Part shown: piece by piece, positions 7,946 through 15,241 of the stretch
How the letters are laid out: each line of letters begins with the position of its first letter
Numbering within the stretch: the stretch's first letter is position 1
Assembly (NCBI GenBank): GCA_937919165.1
Contig: CALFPO010000091.1
Location: 1-18,121 of the forward strand
Direction: 5' to 3'
Length of the DNA: 18,121 nt
Source of the DNA: an uncultured Bacillota bacterium
Lineage (GTDB): Bacteria > Bacillota_I > Bacilli_A > Erysipelotrichales > Erysipelotrichaceae
Made by a program: the position numbers and the translations under genes
Notes under the pieces: generated by a model
Told to the model about the DNA's origin: nothing
The model's input: only the letters and a program-made list of their open reading frames with translations
Database searches by the model: none

Positions 7946-9559
7946 ATGAATCTATCTGATATAGATGTTCAAAAGATAAAGAATATGGACGATACGCAGA
8001 TGAAAGAGCTTGCTGAAAGAATCAAGTCTTTTATGCTGCAGAATGACAATAAAGAATCAAAGCTTTCTTCAATAGCAATCAGTTTGGCTTTGATAAAAGA
8101 ATTCGATCTAGATGAAGATAAGCTTATCTTCGAGAATGATGATCTGAAATCGGCATATGAACTGATTCGCAAAGATACTATTTCATGCGGATCAATCAGC
8201 AAGGCTTTAGGTATGGCATCCGCAAGAGATCTCAAAGACAAAAATCATCATGTCATTTCCATAATCAATCAAAATTCTTTTATGAACGAAGGCAATATAG
8301 AAGCGCTGTATCAACTAGGCCAAGACAAAAGAAAGATGATCGTCATCTATAACGACACCAGAGGCAAAGACAAAGGCATAAACATTATCGATAAGATAGT
8401 CATGAATATAACCAATGCCTATACATACAATCAGATAAAGGATTATATCAAAGACATATTGAGACCTCAGAAATTTGGTGGAGAAATAATCGAATACATT
8501 CGAAGATTCAAGGCAGAGATCAAGAAGAAAATGCTCGATGAAGGCATTCTTTCTGATCTGGGAATAGAATACATTGGACCAATCGAAGCTGATGATTTGC
8601 AGATGATTAAAAGATCCTTGGAAGTTGTGAAGAAAAAAGATTATCCATGCATTGTCCATTGTGTCCATATGAAAACTGAAAACGGTATTGTCGATCAGCA
8701 AGAGATAAAAATCGATAAGAAGCTTTTCTTAAGAAACGGCGATGTCATGAAAAGCACTGTTGATGATCCCAACTACATTGAGACTCCTAGACTAATAAGC
8801 GAGACTTTATCTAAGCTCATGAATAAAGATGAAAGCATATCTATAATCGTATCTTCTATCGAAAGAAGCGGAATGAATTATGTCTTTACAAAGAATAGGG
8901 ACAAATGCTTCGAGTTCAATACGACAAATTCAGAAATGCTATCTTTTGCATGTGGTCTAGCTGAATCAGGAATGAAGCCATTTGTATGTCTCGATTCTCT
9001 TTCTGATTGTCATGGCCAGCTCGATTACATCAACGCCAATAAGCTTCCTATCATTATTGGTTTAAATAAAGAAAAAGATGATGAGATTGATCTGAAATAT
9101 TTCGAGCAGTTCAACTATTTTTGTATTCTTGAAGGGAAATGCTGCAACGAGATCTCAAGCCTTCTGAATTCTGCCTTTACATATGAAATGCCTATTGTTT
9201 TCAGATACAACAATAGTACGATCAGACGTGAGAATGATGATTTAAGTCAAATCAATCTAGGAGAGGAAGAAATAATAGCTAATAATGATATAGATACATA
9301 TATCATCGCCAAAGGCTTTGACTTTATGTCTTTGCATAGAATCGTCAAAGAGAATGAAATCAGATGCAATCTCATCAATATGCGTTTCATCAACCCAATT
9401 GGACAGCATACATATGATGTTCTTGAAGATAAGAATGTATATGTCTACAACAGTGAATTCATATATAAGAAACTTAAGAATGTGCTCAAGACAAAAGAAT
9501 TATATAATGTTAATGGCGATATCAGAGAGATGATATCGAAGATTGAGGAAATATGTTAA
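7946..9559 (+). CDS. Degenerate 1-deoxy-D-xylulose-5-phosphate synthase-like protein, probably not catalytic
   Basis: It occupies the normal dxs place after ispA, and its order of blocks follows DXS. G-S-I-S-K-A-L-G-M-A-S-A-R-D-L (82-96) matches the family S-I-S-x-A-L-G-M-A-x-A-R-D. L-G-I-E-Y-I-G-P-I-E-A-D-D (205-217) matches the G-F-x-Y-I-G-P-I-D-G-H-D block. A-C-G-L-A-E-S-G-M-K-P-F (335-346) lies in the pyrimidine domain. Key residues are gone. The metal/thiamine-diphosphate G-D-G is N-Q-N (108-110). The N-terminal G-H and H-Q-A-Y-P-H-K segments have no equivalent. I-A-E-Q-H-A is N-S-E-M-L-S, keeping only a glutamate at 330. The D-R-A-G block is absent. Length is 537 against about 620. The frame is fully open and overlaps recN by 7 bases, so it is likely expressed. 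It may be a pseudoenzyme or repurposed protein. Confidence 0.8.
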   Translation: MNLSDIDVQKIKNMDDTQMKELAERIKSFMLQNDNKESKLSSIAISLALIKEFDLDEDKLIFENDDLKSAYELIRKDTISCGSISKALGMASARDLKDKNHHVISIINQNSFMNEGNIEALYQLGQDKRKMIVIYNDTRGKDKGINIIDKIVMNITNAYTYNQIKDYIKDILRPQKFGGEIIEYIRRFKAEIKKKMLDEGILSDLGIEYIGPIEADDLQMIKRSLEVVKKKDYPCIVHCVHMKTENGIVDQQEIKIDKKLFLRNGDVMKSTVDDPNYIETPRLISETLSKLMNKDESISIIVSSIERSGMNYVFTKNRDKCFEFNTTNSEMLSFACGLAESGMKPFVCLDSLSDCHGQLDYINANKLPIIIGLNKEKDDEIDLKYFEQFNYFCILEGKCCNEISSLLNSAFTYEMPIVFRYNNSTIRRENDDLSQINLGEEEIIANNDIDTYIIAKGFDFMSLHRIVKENEIRCNLINMRFINPIGQHTYDVLEDKNVYVYNSEFIYKKLKNVLKTKELYNVNGDIREMISKIEEIC

Positions 9560-11190
9560 GAAGCCTATATATCAAGAATTATGCAATTATCGATGAATTG
9601 ATGATTGATTTCGAAAAGGGATTCAATGTCTTCACTGGTGAAACAGGTGCCGGAAAATCAATCATTGTCGGAGCATTGTCTTTTCTGGTAAAGGGAAAGG
9701 CTGATCCTTCCATCATCAAGAGCGGAGAAGAGAAAGCCATAATCGAAGGTGTCTTTTCGCTTGATGATTATCTTATCAAAAAGCTTAAGGAAGCCGATAT
9801 CGACTATGAGGATGAATTGATTGTAAGAAGAGTGATCTCTGCAGATAATCATAATTCCATAAGGTTGAACAACAGCAGCGTTACGTTATCATTCTTGTCT
9901 GAACTTTTCGATGGCTATATCGATATCCATTCACAAAAGGATAGCCAGTATCTTCTTAATAGGAAAAACCATTTGCTGCTTCTCGATCGCTATAGCGATA
10001 TTAATGCTCTTCTGGATGAATATTCAAGTAAATATGAATCTTATAAGCAAACCAAAGATGAATACAATGAGCTTCTGAATAATACATACAGCGATACCGA
10101 ATTCGAATTCATAAGATATGATTATAAAGAATTAGAGGACGCTGATCTTAGAATAGATGAAGAAGCTGAACTAATAGCTTCAGAAAACAGATTCAAGCAG
10201 TCTGAAAAATACCTTTCTGTACTAAACAGCTCATTGCAGATGTTCGATGAAGATGATGGCATTGATGAAAAGATAGGTGTTCTTATCAAGAATCTAAGCA
10301 TAAATGATGAAAAGATTTTAGCTGTTCAAAGTTCACTCGAGAATCATCATTATGGCATTCAGGAAGAAATAAACAAGCTTAGACAGATGCTAAGAAGCTT
10401 TTCTGATGATGATTTCAATATCGATCAGATTGAAGAGAGACTATATCTCTATTCGAAGCTCAAGAGAAAACATGGCAAAGACGTTGAGGGATTGCTGAAG
10501 CTGAAAAATGAACTATCTGAAAAGATTCATTTCTATGAAGATAAAGACAATGTCCTAAACGAAAAGAAAGCGATAATGGACAAGCAATATGAAGAAGCAT
10601 ATGGTTTGGCTTTGAAGATTCGTGAAATTCGTAAAGAGAAGGCAGTCAATCTTGAAGAAGAGATTCTTAAGCAGACAGATGATCTGATGCTGAATAATGT
10701 CAATTTCAAGGTCGCTTTCAATGAAACGGAATTGTCATCAAAAGGAATGGATGATGTAGAGTTCTATATTTCGCTCAATAAAGGAGAGGATATAAAGCCA
10801 TTAAGAAATGTTGCTTCAGGTGGCGAAATATCTCGTTTGATGCTAGCCCTAAAGGTAATATTCACATCGATGTCAGAATGTGGCCTTGTAATCTTCGATG
10901 AAATTGATACAGGCGTATCAGGCAAGGTATCGCTAGCAATCGGCAAAAAGATGAAAGATATCAGCAAGGATGTTCAGGTTCTGACAATCACGCATCTAGC
11001 AGCTGTTGCAGCATGTGCTGGCTCTCATTTCTATATCTACAAGGAAGATGATCTGCTGTCTTCCAATACCAGAATAAAGAGGCTCAAGGAAGATGAGATC
11101 ATCAGAGAACTTGCAGTGATATCTTCAACAAGCACAACCATCGATGCCATAAATGCCGCAAGAGAGCTTTATGAGCTTGCACAAAGCTGA
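9553..11190 (+). CDS. recN: DNA repair protein RecN
   Basis: SMC-like ATPase acting early in double-strand break repair. Of 545 residues, the N-terminal half-domain holds the Walker A motif G-E-T-G-A-G-K-S (29-36) and the I-D-I-H-S-Q-K block near residue 118. The middle, about 150-370, is a charged coiled coil. The C-terminal half-domain has the ABC signature A-S-G-G-E-I-S-R-L-M-L-A-L-K, Walker B L-V-I-F-D-E-I-D-T-G-V-S-G and the switch T-I-T-H-L-A-A-V-A-A. The start follows GAGGAAAT and overlaps the upstream stop (ATGTTAA). In Bacillus, tlyA and argR lie between dxs and recN; both are absent here. All ATPase motifs are intact. Confidence 0.97.
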   Translation: MLRSLYIKNYAIIDELMIDFEKGFNVFTGETGAGKSIIVGALSFLVKGKADPSIIKSGEEKAIIEGVFSLDDYLIKKLKEADIDYEDELIVRRVISADNHNSIRLNNSSVTLSFLSELFDGYIDIHSQKDSQYLLNRKNHLLLLDRYSDINALLDEYSSKYESYKQTKDEYNELLNNTYSDTEFEFIRYDYKELEDADLRIDEEAELIASENRFKQSEKYLSVLNSSLQMFDEDDGIDEKIGVLIKNLSINDEKILAVQSSLENHHYGIQEEINKLRQMLRSFSDDDFNIDQIEERLYLYSKLKRKHGKDVEGLLKLKNELSEKIHFYEDKDNVLNEKKAIMDKQYEEAYGLALKIREIRKEKAVNLEEEILKQTDDLMLNNVNFKVAFNETELSSKGMDDVEFYISLNKGEDIKPLRNVASGGEISRLMLALKVIFTSMSECGLVIFDEIDTGVSGKVSLAIGKKMKDISKDVQVLTITHLAAVAACAGSHFYIYKEDDLLSSNTRIKRLKEDEIIRELAVISSTSTTIDAINAARELYELAQS

Positions 11191-12106
11191 TATGCAACTG
11201 GAAACAGCAATAAAGGACTATATACTGAATCTTTCGGCAGTAGAGGGAAGATCCGACAATACAATAGAATCATATTCTAGAGATCTTGAGCATTATTGCG
11301 GTTTTTTGCATGATAACGGAATAGAAGATACAGATAATATTGATGATACTGCTATAGAACGCTATGTAAGCCATTTAGACGACAAATATAGTGCAAATAC
11401 GATCAATAGAAGCAAGACATCAATCCGTAATTTTCATCGCTATATTGCCTTCAAATACAACGTAAAGGATCCTAGCATCAACATAACAGTGTCTAAAGGT
11501 GAAAAAAGATTGCCTATATATGCAACAAGATCAGAGATAGAGAAACTGATGTCTTCATTTTCCGATGATGACAACAACGATATATTTAATCACGCAATTC
11601 TTGAAACAATCTATGGAATGGGTCTAAGAGTCAGCGAATGCTGCAGTCTGAAGACAAACCAAGTTAATCTTGATGATGGCATCGTAAAGATACTTGGAAA
11701 AGGAAATAAAGAAAGAGTTGTACCAATTCCGGAAGATACAAGAAAGATTATGAAGCAATACTTCTACAATGTCAGACCGCTTTGGCTGAAAAGAAGCTCA
11801 AACTATTTCTTCATAAATCATATGTCAAGAAAGATATATTCGGAGTATGTAGAGAAACTATTGAGAGAAAAACTGATAGAATTAGATATGCATAAGCATC
11901 TGACTCCGCATAAGCTTAGACATTCATATGCGACCCATCTATTGGAAGGCGGAGCTGATCTTAGAGTTATACAGGAGCTTCTAGGACATTCGGACATATC
12001 TACAACTGAGATATATACGCATGTTGAGACAAAAAGATTAAAAAGCAGCTATATGAAAGCTCATCCATTAGCGAATTCAGGAGGATTGAAGAAAAATGGA
12101 AAATAA
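11171..12106 (+). CDS. xerD: Tyrosine recombinase XerD
   Basis: Resolves chromosome dimers at dif with a partner recombinase. From the chosen start (311 residues) the N-terminal SAM-like core-binding domain covers about 8-100 (N-T-I-E-S-Y-S-R-D-L). The catalytic domain has R153 (M-G-L-R-V-S-E), K177 (L-G-K-G-N-K-E), H247 and R250 (H-K-L-R-H-S-Y-A-T-H), H273 (L-L-G-H-S) and the nucleophile Y282 (I-Y-T-H-V). Three ATGs are possible: 11153, 11171 and 11192. 11171 is preceded by AGAGAG, while 11192 fits the usual family N-terminus best but lacks a ribosome site. The neighbour deoB supports XerD over XerC, as in Bacillus. It overlaps recN by 20 bases and deoB by 11. Confidence 0.92.
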   Translation: MSLHKADMQLETAIKDYILNLSAVEGRSDNTIESYSRDLEHYCGFLHDNGIEDTDNIDDTAIERYVSHLDDKYSANTINRSKTSIRNFHRYIAFKYNVKDPSINITVSKGEKRLPIYATRSEIEKLMSSFSDDDNNDIFNHAILETIYGMGLRVSECCSLKTNQVNLDDGIVKILGKGNKERVVPIPEDTRKIMKQYFYNVRPLWLKRSSNYFFINHMSRKIYSEYVEKLLREKLIELDMHKHLTPHKLRHSYATHLLEGGADLRVIQELLGHSDISTTEIYTHVETKRLKSSYMKAHPLANSGGLKKNGK

Positions 12107-13280
12107 AAGAGTGTTTGTTGTGGTAGTCGACTCATTGGGTGTTGGCTCTTATGAAGATTCTAAGGATTACGGAGATGATGGAACCAATACATTGGCCCAT
12201 ATCTTTTCGGCTACAGAAGGGAAGTACAAGATTCCAAATCTTCAGAAATTGGGTCTTTGCAATCTGACGGAAGTGGTGGGGAATCCTGCAGTCGATAAGC
12301 CATTGGCTTATTATCGTGCTTCCAAAGAACAATCTATAGGCAAGGATACTATGACAGGCCATTGGGAAATCATGGGCGTCCATACGACAAAGCCAGCTGT
12401 CACATTCACAGATACTGGTTTTCCTCAGGAACTGATAGACGAACTCGAAAAAAGAACTGGCCATAAATTCATCGGAAACAAAGCTGCTTCCGGCACAGAG
12501 ATAATCAAGGAATTAGGCGAACGTCAGCTCGAGACAAAAGAGATGATCATCTATACATCAGCTGACTCTGTGTTGCAGATTGCGGCCAATGAAGAGCTGT
12601 TCGGGTTGGATGAGATATATAGAGTCTGCAGTATCGCCAGAGAGATCACAATGAAACCTGAATGGATGGTTGGAAGAATCATTGCCAGGCCATTCGTCGG
12701 CACAAACAAGGATAATTTCACCAGAACATCAAATAGACATGATTATGCATTGGATCCATCTGATGAGACTGTACTAGATTATCTGAAAGATGCAGGCTAT
12801 GATGTCTTATCTGTAGGAAAGATCAATGACATCTTCAATACTAGGGGAATTACTGAAGCAGTCCATTCCGATTCATCTCATGAAGGTCTTCAGCAGACTA
12901 TTGAATATGCCAAGAAAGATTTCAATGGCATATGCTTCACGAATTTGGTTGATTTCGATGCCAAATGGGGACACAGAAGAGATCCTGAAGGATATGCAAA
13001 GGAACTGGTGGATTTTGACGAAAATCTTCCTGACCTGATTTCCAATTTAAAAGACGATGATATTCTGTTCATTACAGCAGACCACGGAAATGATCCGACT
13101 TGGACAGGAAGCGATCATACTAAAGAAATGATTCCTATCATCATATATTCAAAATCATTTGAAAATCCACATGGCTTAGATCTAGGAAATTCCTTTGCAG
13201 ATATCGGAGCAACCATTGCCGATATATTCAAAGTTAAACAGCCAAAGATCGGAACTTCGTTCCTGGATAAACTGAAATAA
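12096..13280 (+). CDS. deoB: Phosphopentomutase
   Basis: Interconverts (deoxy)ribose 1- and 5-phosphates in nucleoside salvage, using two manganese ions. The 394 residues, the usual length, begin V-F-V-V-V-V-D-S-L-G-V-G with metal ligand D12. They carry the phospho-accepting threonine T85 in K-D-T-M-T-G-H-W-E-I-M-G. The C-terminal metal motif is T-A-D-H-G-N-D-P-T-W-T-G-S-D-H-T-K-E from residue 327. The ATG follows GGAGG at 12080-12084 and overlaps the end of xerD. It is the last gene of the operon and is followed three bases later by a strong hairpin. Confidence 0.97.
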   Translation: MENKRVFVVVVDSLGVGSYEDSKDYGDDGTNTLAHIFSATEGKYKIPNLQKLGLCNLTEVVGNPAVDKPLAYYRASKEQSIGKDTMTGHWEIMGVHTTKPAVTFTDTGFPQELIDELEKRTGHKFIGNKAASGTEIIKELGERQLETKEMIIYTSADSVLQIAANEELFGLDEIYRVCSIAREITMKPEWMVGRIIARPFVGTNKDNFTRTSNRHDYALDPSDETVLDYLKDAGYDVLSVGKINDIFNTRGITEAVHSDSSHEGLQQTIEYAKKDFNGICFTNLVDFDAKWGHRRDPEGYAKELVDFDENLPDLISNLKDDDILFITADHGNDPTWTGSDHTKEMIPIIIYSKSFENPHGLDLGNSFADIGATIADIFKVKQPKIGTSFLDKLK

Positions 13281-13283
13281 AAT

Positions 13284-13316
13284 AATAGCAGATATCAATC
13301 GATATCTGCTATTTTA
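13284..13316. terminator. Bidirectional rho-independent terminator between deoB and the ECF gene
   Basis: A perfect 13-bp stem (AATAGCAGATATC, loop AATC, then its complement) is followed by TTTTATG on the top strand. ATTTTATTTC follows on the bottom strand, so it can stop both convergent genes. The ECF S-component stop codon (13295-13297) and its last codons lie inside the hairpin. Confidence 0.9.
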
Positions 13317-13846
13317 TGTTTAAGTCTACTCAGTTTCAGCAGAGCAGGGGCTATCAATACATTTATCAAGAATTCTATAAAGAAATTAAGACTAATCAGT
13401 ATTGAGAACGAAGCGGCAAAGCTTGTATCGAAGAATAGAAACAAGAATAGACAGAATGTAGAAGTATTTACAATTGGAGCGACACCAGCAGCAACGACAA
13501 TAGCGACATTCTTGTTTCTGATCCATTTATAGGCCAAAGCACTGCATAATCCAGCAAGACCGCCTTTGACGAAACAGACAGCAGTAGTTGCGACCGGATT
13601 CATTATGAACATTGTCATGCTATTAGGATCAAATCCCAAAATAACCATTGCAAATACAATGCCACCGAATATCAATCCGCAAATGGTTGCAGTTTTTACT
13701 CCATATATAACACCAGCAACAATTATCGGAACAAGCGTCAATGTAATAGGGAAACCGCCAATATTGATGTACGTTGCAATGATCTGCAGCACAATGATTA
13801 TGCATGCAAACATTGAATATACTGCAATTCTTCTGTTTTTCTTCAT
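13295..13846 (-). CDS. ECF transporter S component (substrate-binding membrane subunit), vitamin unknown
   Basis: Membrane protein of 183 residues with about six hydrophobic segments (roughly 8-26, 34-50, 52-71, 84-106, 113-139, 147-172). S components bind a vitamin or related micronutrient and pass it to a shared energising module (EcfT with two ATPases), which is not in this window. The block I-G-G-F-P-I-T-L-T-L-V-P-I-I-V-A-G-V-I-Y-G (29-49) and the K-G-G-L-A-G-L turn near 94-100 are typical of generic ECF S proteins. The substrate cannot be assigned. The ATG has no visible Shine-Dalgarno. It is a single gene convergent with deoB; the palindrome at 13915 lies about 70 bases upstream. Confidence 0.82.
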   Translation of the reverse strand: MKKNRRIAVYSMFACIIIVLQIIATYINIGGFPITLTLVPIIVAGVIYGVKTATICGLIFGGIVFAMVILGFDPNSMTMFIMNPVATTAVCFVKGGLAGLCSALAYKWIRNKNVAIVVAAGVAPIVNTSTFCLFLFLFFDTSFAASFSILISLNFFIEFLINVLIAPALLKLSRLKHKIADID

Positions 13847-13914
13847 AAATATATATTAATACAAAGTAGGTAATTATTGATTTATTAAATGATAATTGTT
13901 TATCTTATTTTTCC

Positions 13915-13981
13915 GGTCCATAATCAACAAATGTTAGTAGTGCTGTATTTATGCATACATTTCTTGATTATGGACCTTTTT
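13915..13981. other. Long palindromic hairpin upstream of the ECF gene
   Basis: Two perfect 13-base arms, GGTCCATAATCAA (13915-13927) and its complement (13964-13976), extend inward past a C-C mismatch to AAATGT/ACATTT (13929-13934 and 13957-13962). The tip is 22 nt. TTTTT follows on the top strand, as in an intrinsic terminator, yet no top-strand gene ends here. Possible roles are the end of a small untranslated RNA, an operator for the ECF gene, or a miniature element remnant. Confidence 0.65.
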
Positions 13982-13983
13982 AC

Positions 13984-14090
13984 AAAAAGCCCTTTATCAT
14001 TAAAAGTCCATAATTATTTCTGAGTAAAAAGTCTTTAATTATTAATCAGTACTAAGTGTTCTTCGGAAGCAAAAAAATCCTTAATTATAT
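13984..14090 (+). repeat. Cluster of four degenerate 17-20-base repeats
   Basis: Four direct, imperfect copies of AAAAAGTCCATAATTATT lie at about 13984-14000, 14002-14019, 14025-14043 and 14071-14090. The core (GTCC/GCCC/GTCT/ATCC followed by T-rich then TAATTAT) also matches both arms of the preceding palindrome, one in each orientation. Spacing is irregular (about 17, 25 and 46 bases), so this is not a CRISPR. Binding sites for a regulator or decayed terminator halves are possible. No coding sequence is seen between 13847 and 14231. Confidence 0.45.
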
Positions 14091-14103
14091 ATTTGGGGAT
14101 ATT

Positions 14104-14144
14104 AAAAAGAGTCATATTTATTAGGAATATTCCTGAGTCTTTTT
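14104..14144 (+). terminator. Hairpin with poly-T before the first peptide cassette
   Basis: AAAAAGAGTC (14104-14113) pairs with GAGTCTTTTT (14135-14144) with one mismatch. The perfect palindrome AGGAATATTCCT (14123-14134) lies between. The right half resembles the sequence before the cassette at 14849 (AAGGAATATATCGAAGTCTTTTTTT), so it is probably the terminator-spacer part of the cassette unit. Confidence 0.4.
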
Positions 14145-14167
14145 AAGGAATTTTATTGATCTTTGTT

Positions 14168-14203
14168 GAATCGTTATACTTTTACTACATAATTACGTAT
14201 AAA
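14168..14203 (+). promoter_or_regulatory. Shared peptide-cassette promoter, copy 1
   Basis: GAATCGTTATACTT at 14168-14181 with TATAAA (14198-14203) 17 bases after TATACT. The same arrangement precedes the peptide genes at 14849, 15522 and 17737. TATACT matches the standard -35 at only three of six positions, so activator help or another sigma factor is possible. Confidence 0.55.
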
Positions 14204-14231
14204 ATTATAGGTAATAGAGGAGATCATAATT

Positions 14232-14411
14232 ATGGCAAAAACTCAAGACGAATTAAAAGAGCTAAAAGAAGAATATGAAAAATTAAACGAAAAACTAAAA
14301 GAACTATCAGATGATGAATTAAAATTAGTTACAGGCGGAACACAAGAAAACGATGAAAACTTATCAAATCCTGTTGGAATGAGAACTGGTGGAGATATTT
14401 ATATTGGATAA
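14232..14411 (+). CDS. Double-glycine leader peptide precursor 1 (MAKTQ family)
   Basis: A 59-residue precursor. Residues 1-36 are a charged helical leader, starting M-A-K-T-Q-D-E-L and ending E-L-S-D-D-E-L-K-L-V-T-G-G. This is the pattern recognised by C39-type peptidases that cleave after GG during export of bacteriocins and similar peptides. The 23-residue core begins TQENDENLSNPVGMRTGG and ends D-I-Y-I-G. It is acidic, with no cysteine. The leader aligns without gaps to the genes at 14849 and 15522. A GAGGAGAT ribosome site and the shared promoter lie upstream. It is probably co-transcribed with the cysteine-rich peptide 29 bases downstream. Export and cleavage are inference; no processing enzyme is in the window. 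Confidence 0.8.
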   Translation: MAKTQDELKELKEEYEKLNEKLKELSDDELKLVTGGTQENDENLSNPVGMRTGGDIYIG

Positions 14412-14440
14412 TAGAAATAAAAGAAAGCGAGTAATAATTT

Positions 14441-14710
14441 ATGCCAGATGTACGAGAATTAAAAGATGAAGAATTAGAAAATGTTAACGGTGGTGTTAAA
14501 TTTCCAGATAGTCGTGGTTATACTTACAATGGTTATAACGTAGTTGATGTTAACTGGGGTTGTCCTTGTAAGAAACTTAAAAATGTTGCATTGCCAAGTG
14601 AAGTTAATAAGGTTAATTTTTGTGGCTATTGTCCATACTTTGTACACTTAAACCCAAGAAATGCAATTAATGGCTGGTGTGGCTATTGCACCTGGACTAA
14701 AGCTGACTAA
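14441..14710 (+). CDS. Six-cysteine peptide precursor with a short double-glycine leader
   Basis: An 89-residue precursor. Residues 1-18 (MPDVRELKDEELENVNGG) are a classical short GG leader, unlike the long MAKTQ leader of its neighbours. The 71-residue core has six cysteines in three pairs: C-P-C (41, 43), F-C-G-Y-C-P (61, 64) and W-C-G-Y-C-T (80, 83). The last two pairs form an internal repeat. The core is rich in Gly, Asn, Tyr and Trp. Such pairs could form disulfides, bind a metal or be thioether-modified; nothing nearby decides. The ribosome site is weak (AAAGAAAGCGAG), and the gene probably shares the transcript of precursor 1. I do not recognise the core. Confidence 0.8.
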   Translation: MPDVRELKDEELENVNGGVKFPDSRGYTYNGYNVVDVNWGCPCKKLKNVALPSEVNKVNFCGYCPYFVHLNPRNAINGWCGYCTWTKAD

Positions 14711-14785
14711 TGTTTTGAATGTAAAGCATTTAAATATTTAGTTAATCTATCAACTTTTTAAGGAATATATCGAAGTCTTTTTTTA

Positions 14786-14821
14786 GAATCATTATACTTT
14801 TCGCCCAAACTTTCGTACAAA
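14786..14821 (+). promoter_or_regulatory. Shared peptide-cassette promoter, copy 2
   Basis: GAATCATTATACTTTT begins at 14786, and TACAAA (14816-14821) follows TATACT by exactly 17 bases. AAATTATAAGTAATAGGAG then leads into the ribosome site, closely matching copy 1 (AAATTATAGGTAATAGAGGAG). TCGAAG at 14770-14775 lies one further -35 spacing upstream, so TATACT could instead act as a -10; the two readings are not separable here. Confidence 0.55.
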
Positions 14822-14848
14822 ATTATAAGTAATAGGAGTTTGATTAAT

Positions 14849-15223
14849 ATGACAAAAACACAAGAAGAATTAAAGCAATTAAAAGAAGAATATGAAGCGT
14901 TAACTACAAAGTTAAAAGAATTAACAGAAAATGAACTACAACAGGTAGCAGGTGGTGCTGGTGATTGGTATGATTTTAGAACATCAATCGATTATGATGA
15001 AGAAGTCCAAAACATTATCCTTTCTAACAAAGATGCCCAAAACGGCTTCCGTAAAGACTATGCAGATCATTACATAATCTTGACTGAAATCAAAAGAAAG
15101 TTTGAACCTGATATATATGGAAGAATGACAATTGTAGTTGGTATGAGTATTCGTTATGAAGTTTATAAAAATGATAATACCAAGATTAAAGATGGTTATA
15201 TAGCAGACTTTATTTATCAGTAA
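14849..15223 (+). CDS. Double-glycine leader protein 2 with a long core (MAKTQ family)
   Basis: A 124-residue precursor. The 36-residue leader starts M-T-K-T-Q-E-E-L-K-Q-L and ends E-N-E-L-Q-Q-V-A-G-G, collinear with precursor 1. The core is 88 residues, much longer than in the sister genes, and has no cysteine. It contains a hydrophobic, beta-strand-like stretch (M-T-I-V-V-G-M-S-I-R-Y-E-V-Y) and ends D-F-I-Y-Q. The size and composition suggest a small folded secreted protein rather than a short modified peptide; that is inference. The ATG at 14849 follows AGGAG (14834-14838). An in-frame TTG at 14840 is rejected because it overlaps that spacer and adds residues not shared by the family. Confidence 0.8.
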   Translation: MTKTQEELKQLKEEYEALTTKLKELTENELQQVAGGAGDWYDFRTSIDYDEEVQNIILSNKDAQNGFRKDYADHYIILTEIKRKFEPDIYGRMTIVVGMSIRYEVYKNDNTKIKDGYIADFIYQ

Positions 15224-15241
15224 ATAAAATAGCTTGTTTAA

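Noticed and set aside
13566..13859. 97-codon top-strand frame opposite the ECF gene
   Set aside because: A shadow of the membrane protein gene; its hydrophobic composition mirrors the opposite strand, and it lacks a ribosome site.
13984..14090. CRISPR array
   Set aside because: The copies are degenerate, the spacing varies from about 17 to 46 bases, and no cas genes are present.
13847..14231. Riboswitch or T-box upstream of the ECF gene
   Set aside because: I could not match a known riboswitch core or T-box sequence on the bottom strand; only the palindrome and degenerate repeats are visible.
14840..14851. TTG at 14840 as start of precursor 2
   Set aside because: It sits too close to the AGGAG site and adds residues absent from all sister leaders; ATG 14849 fits both.
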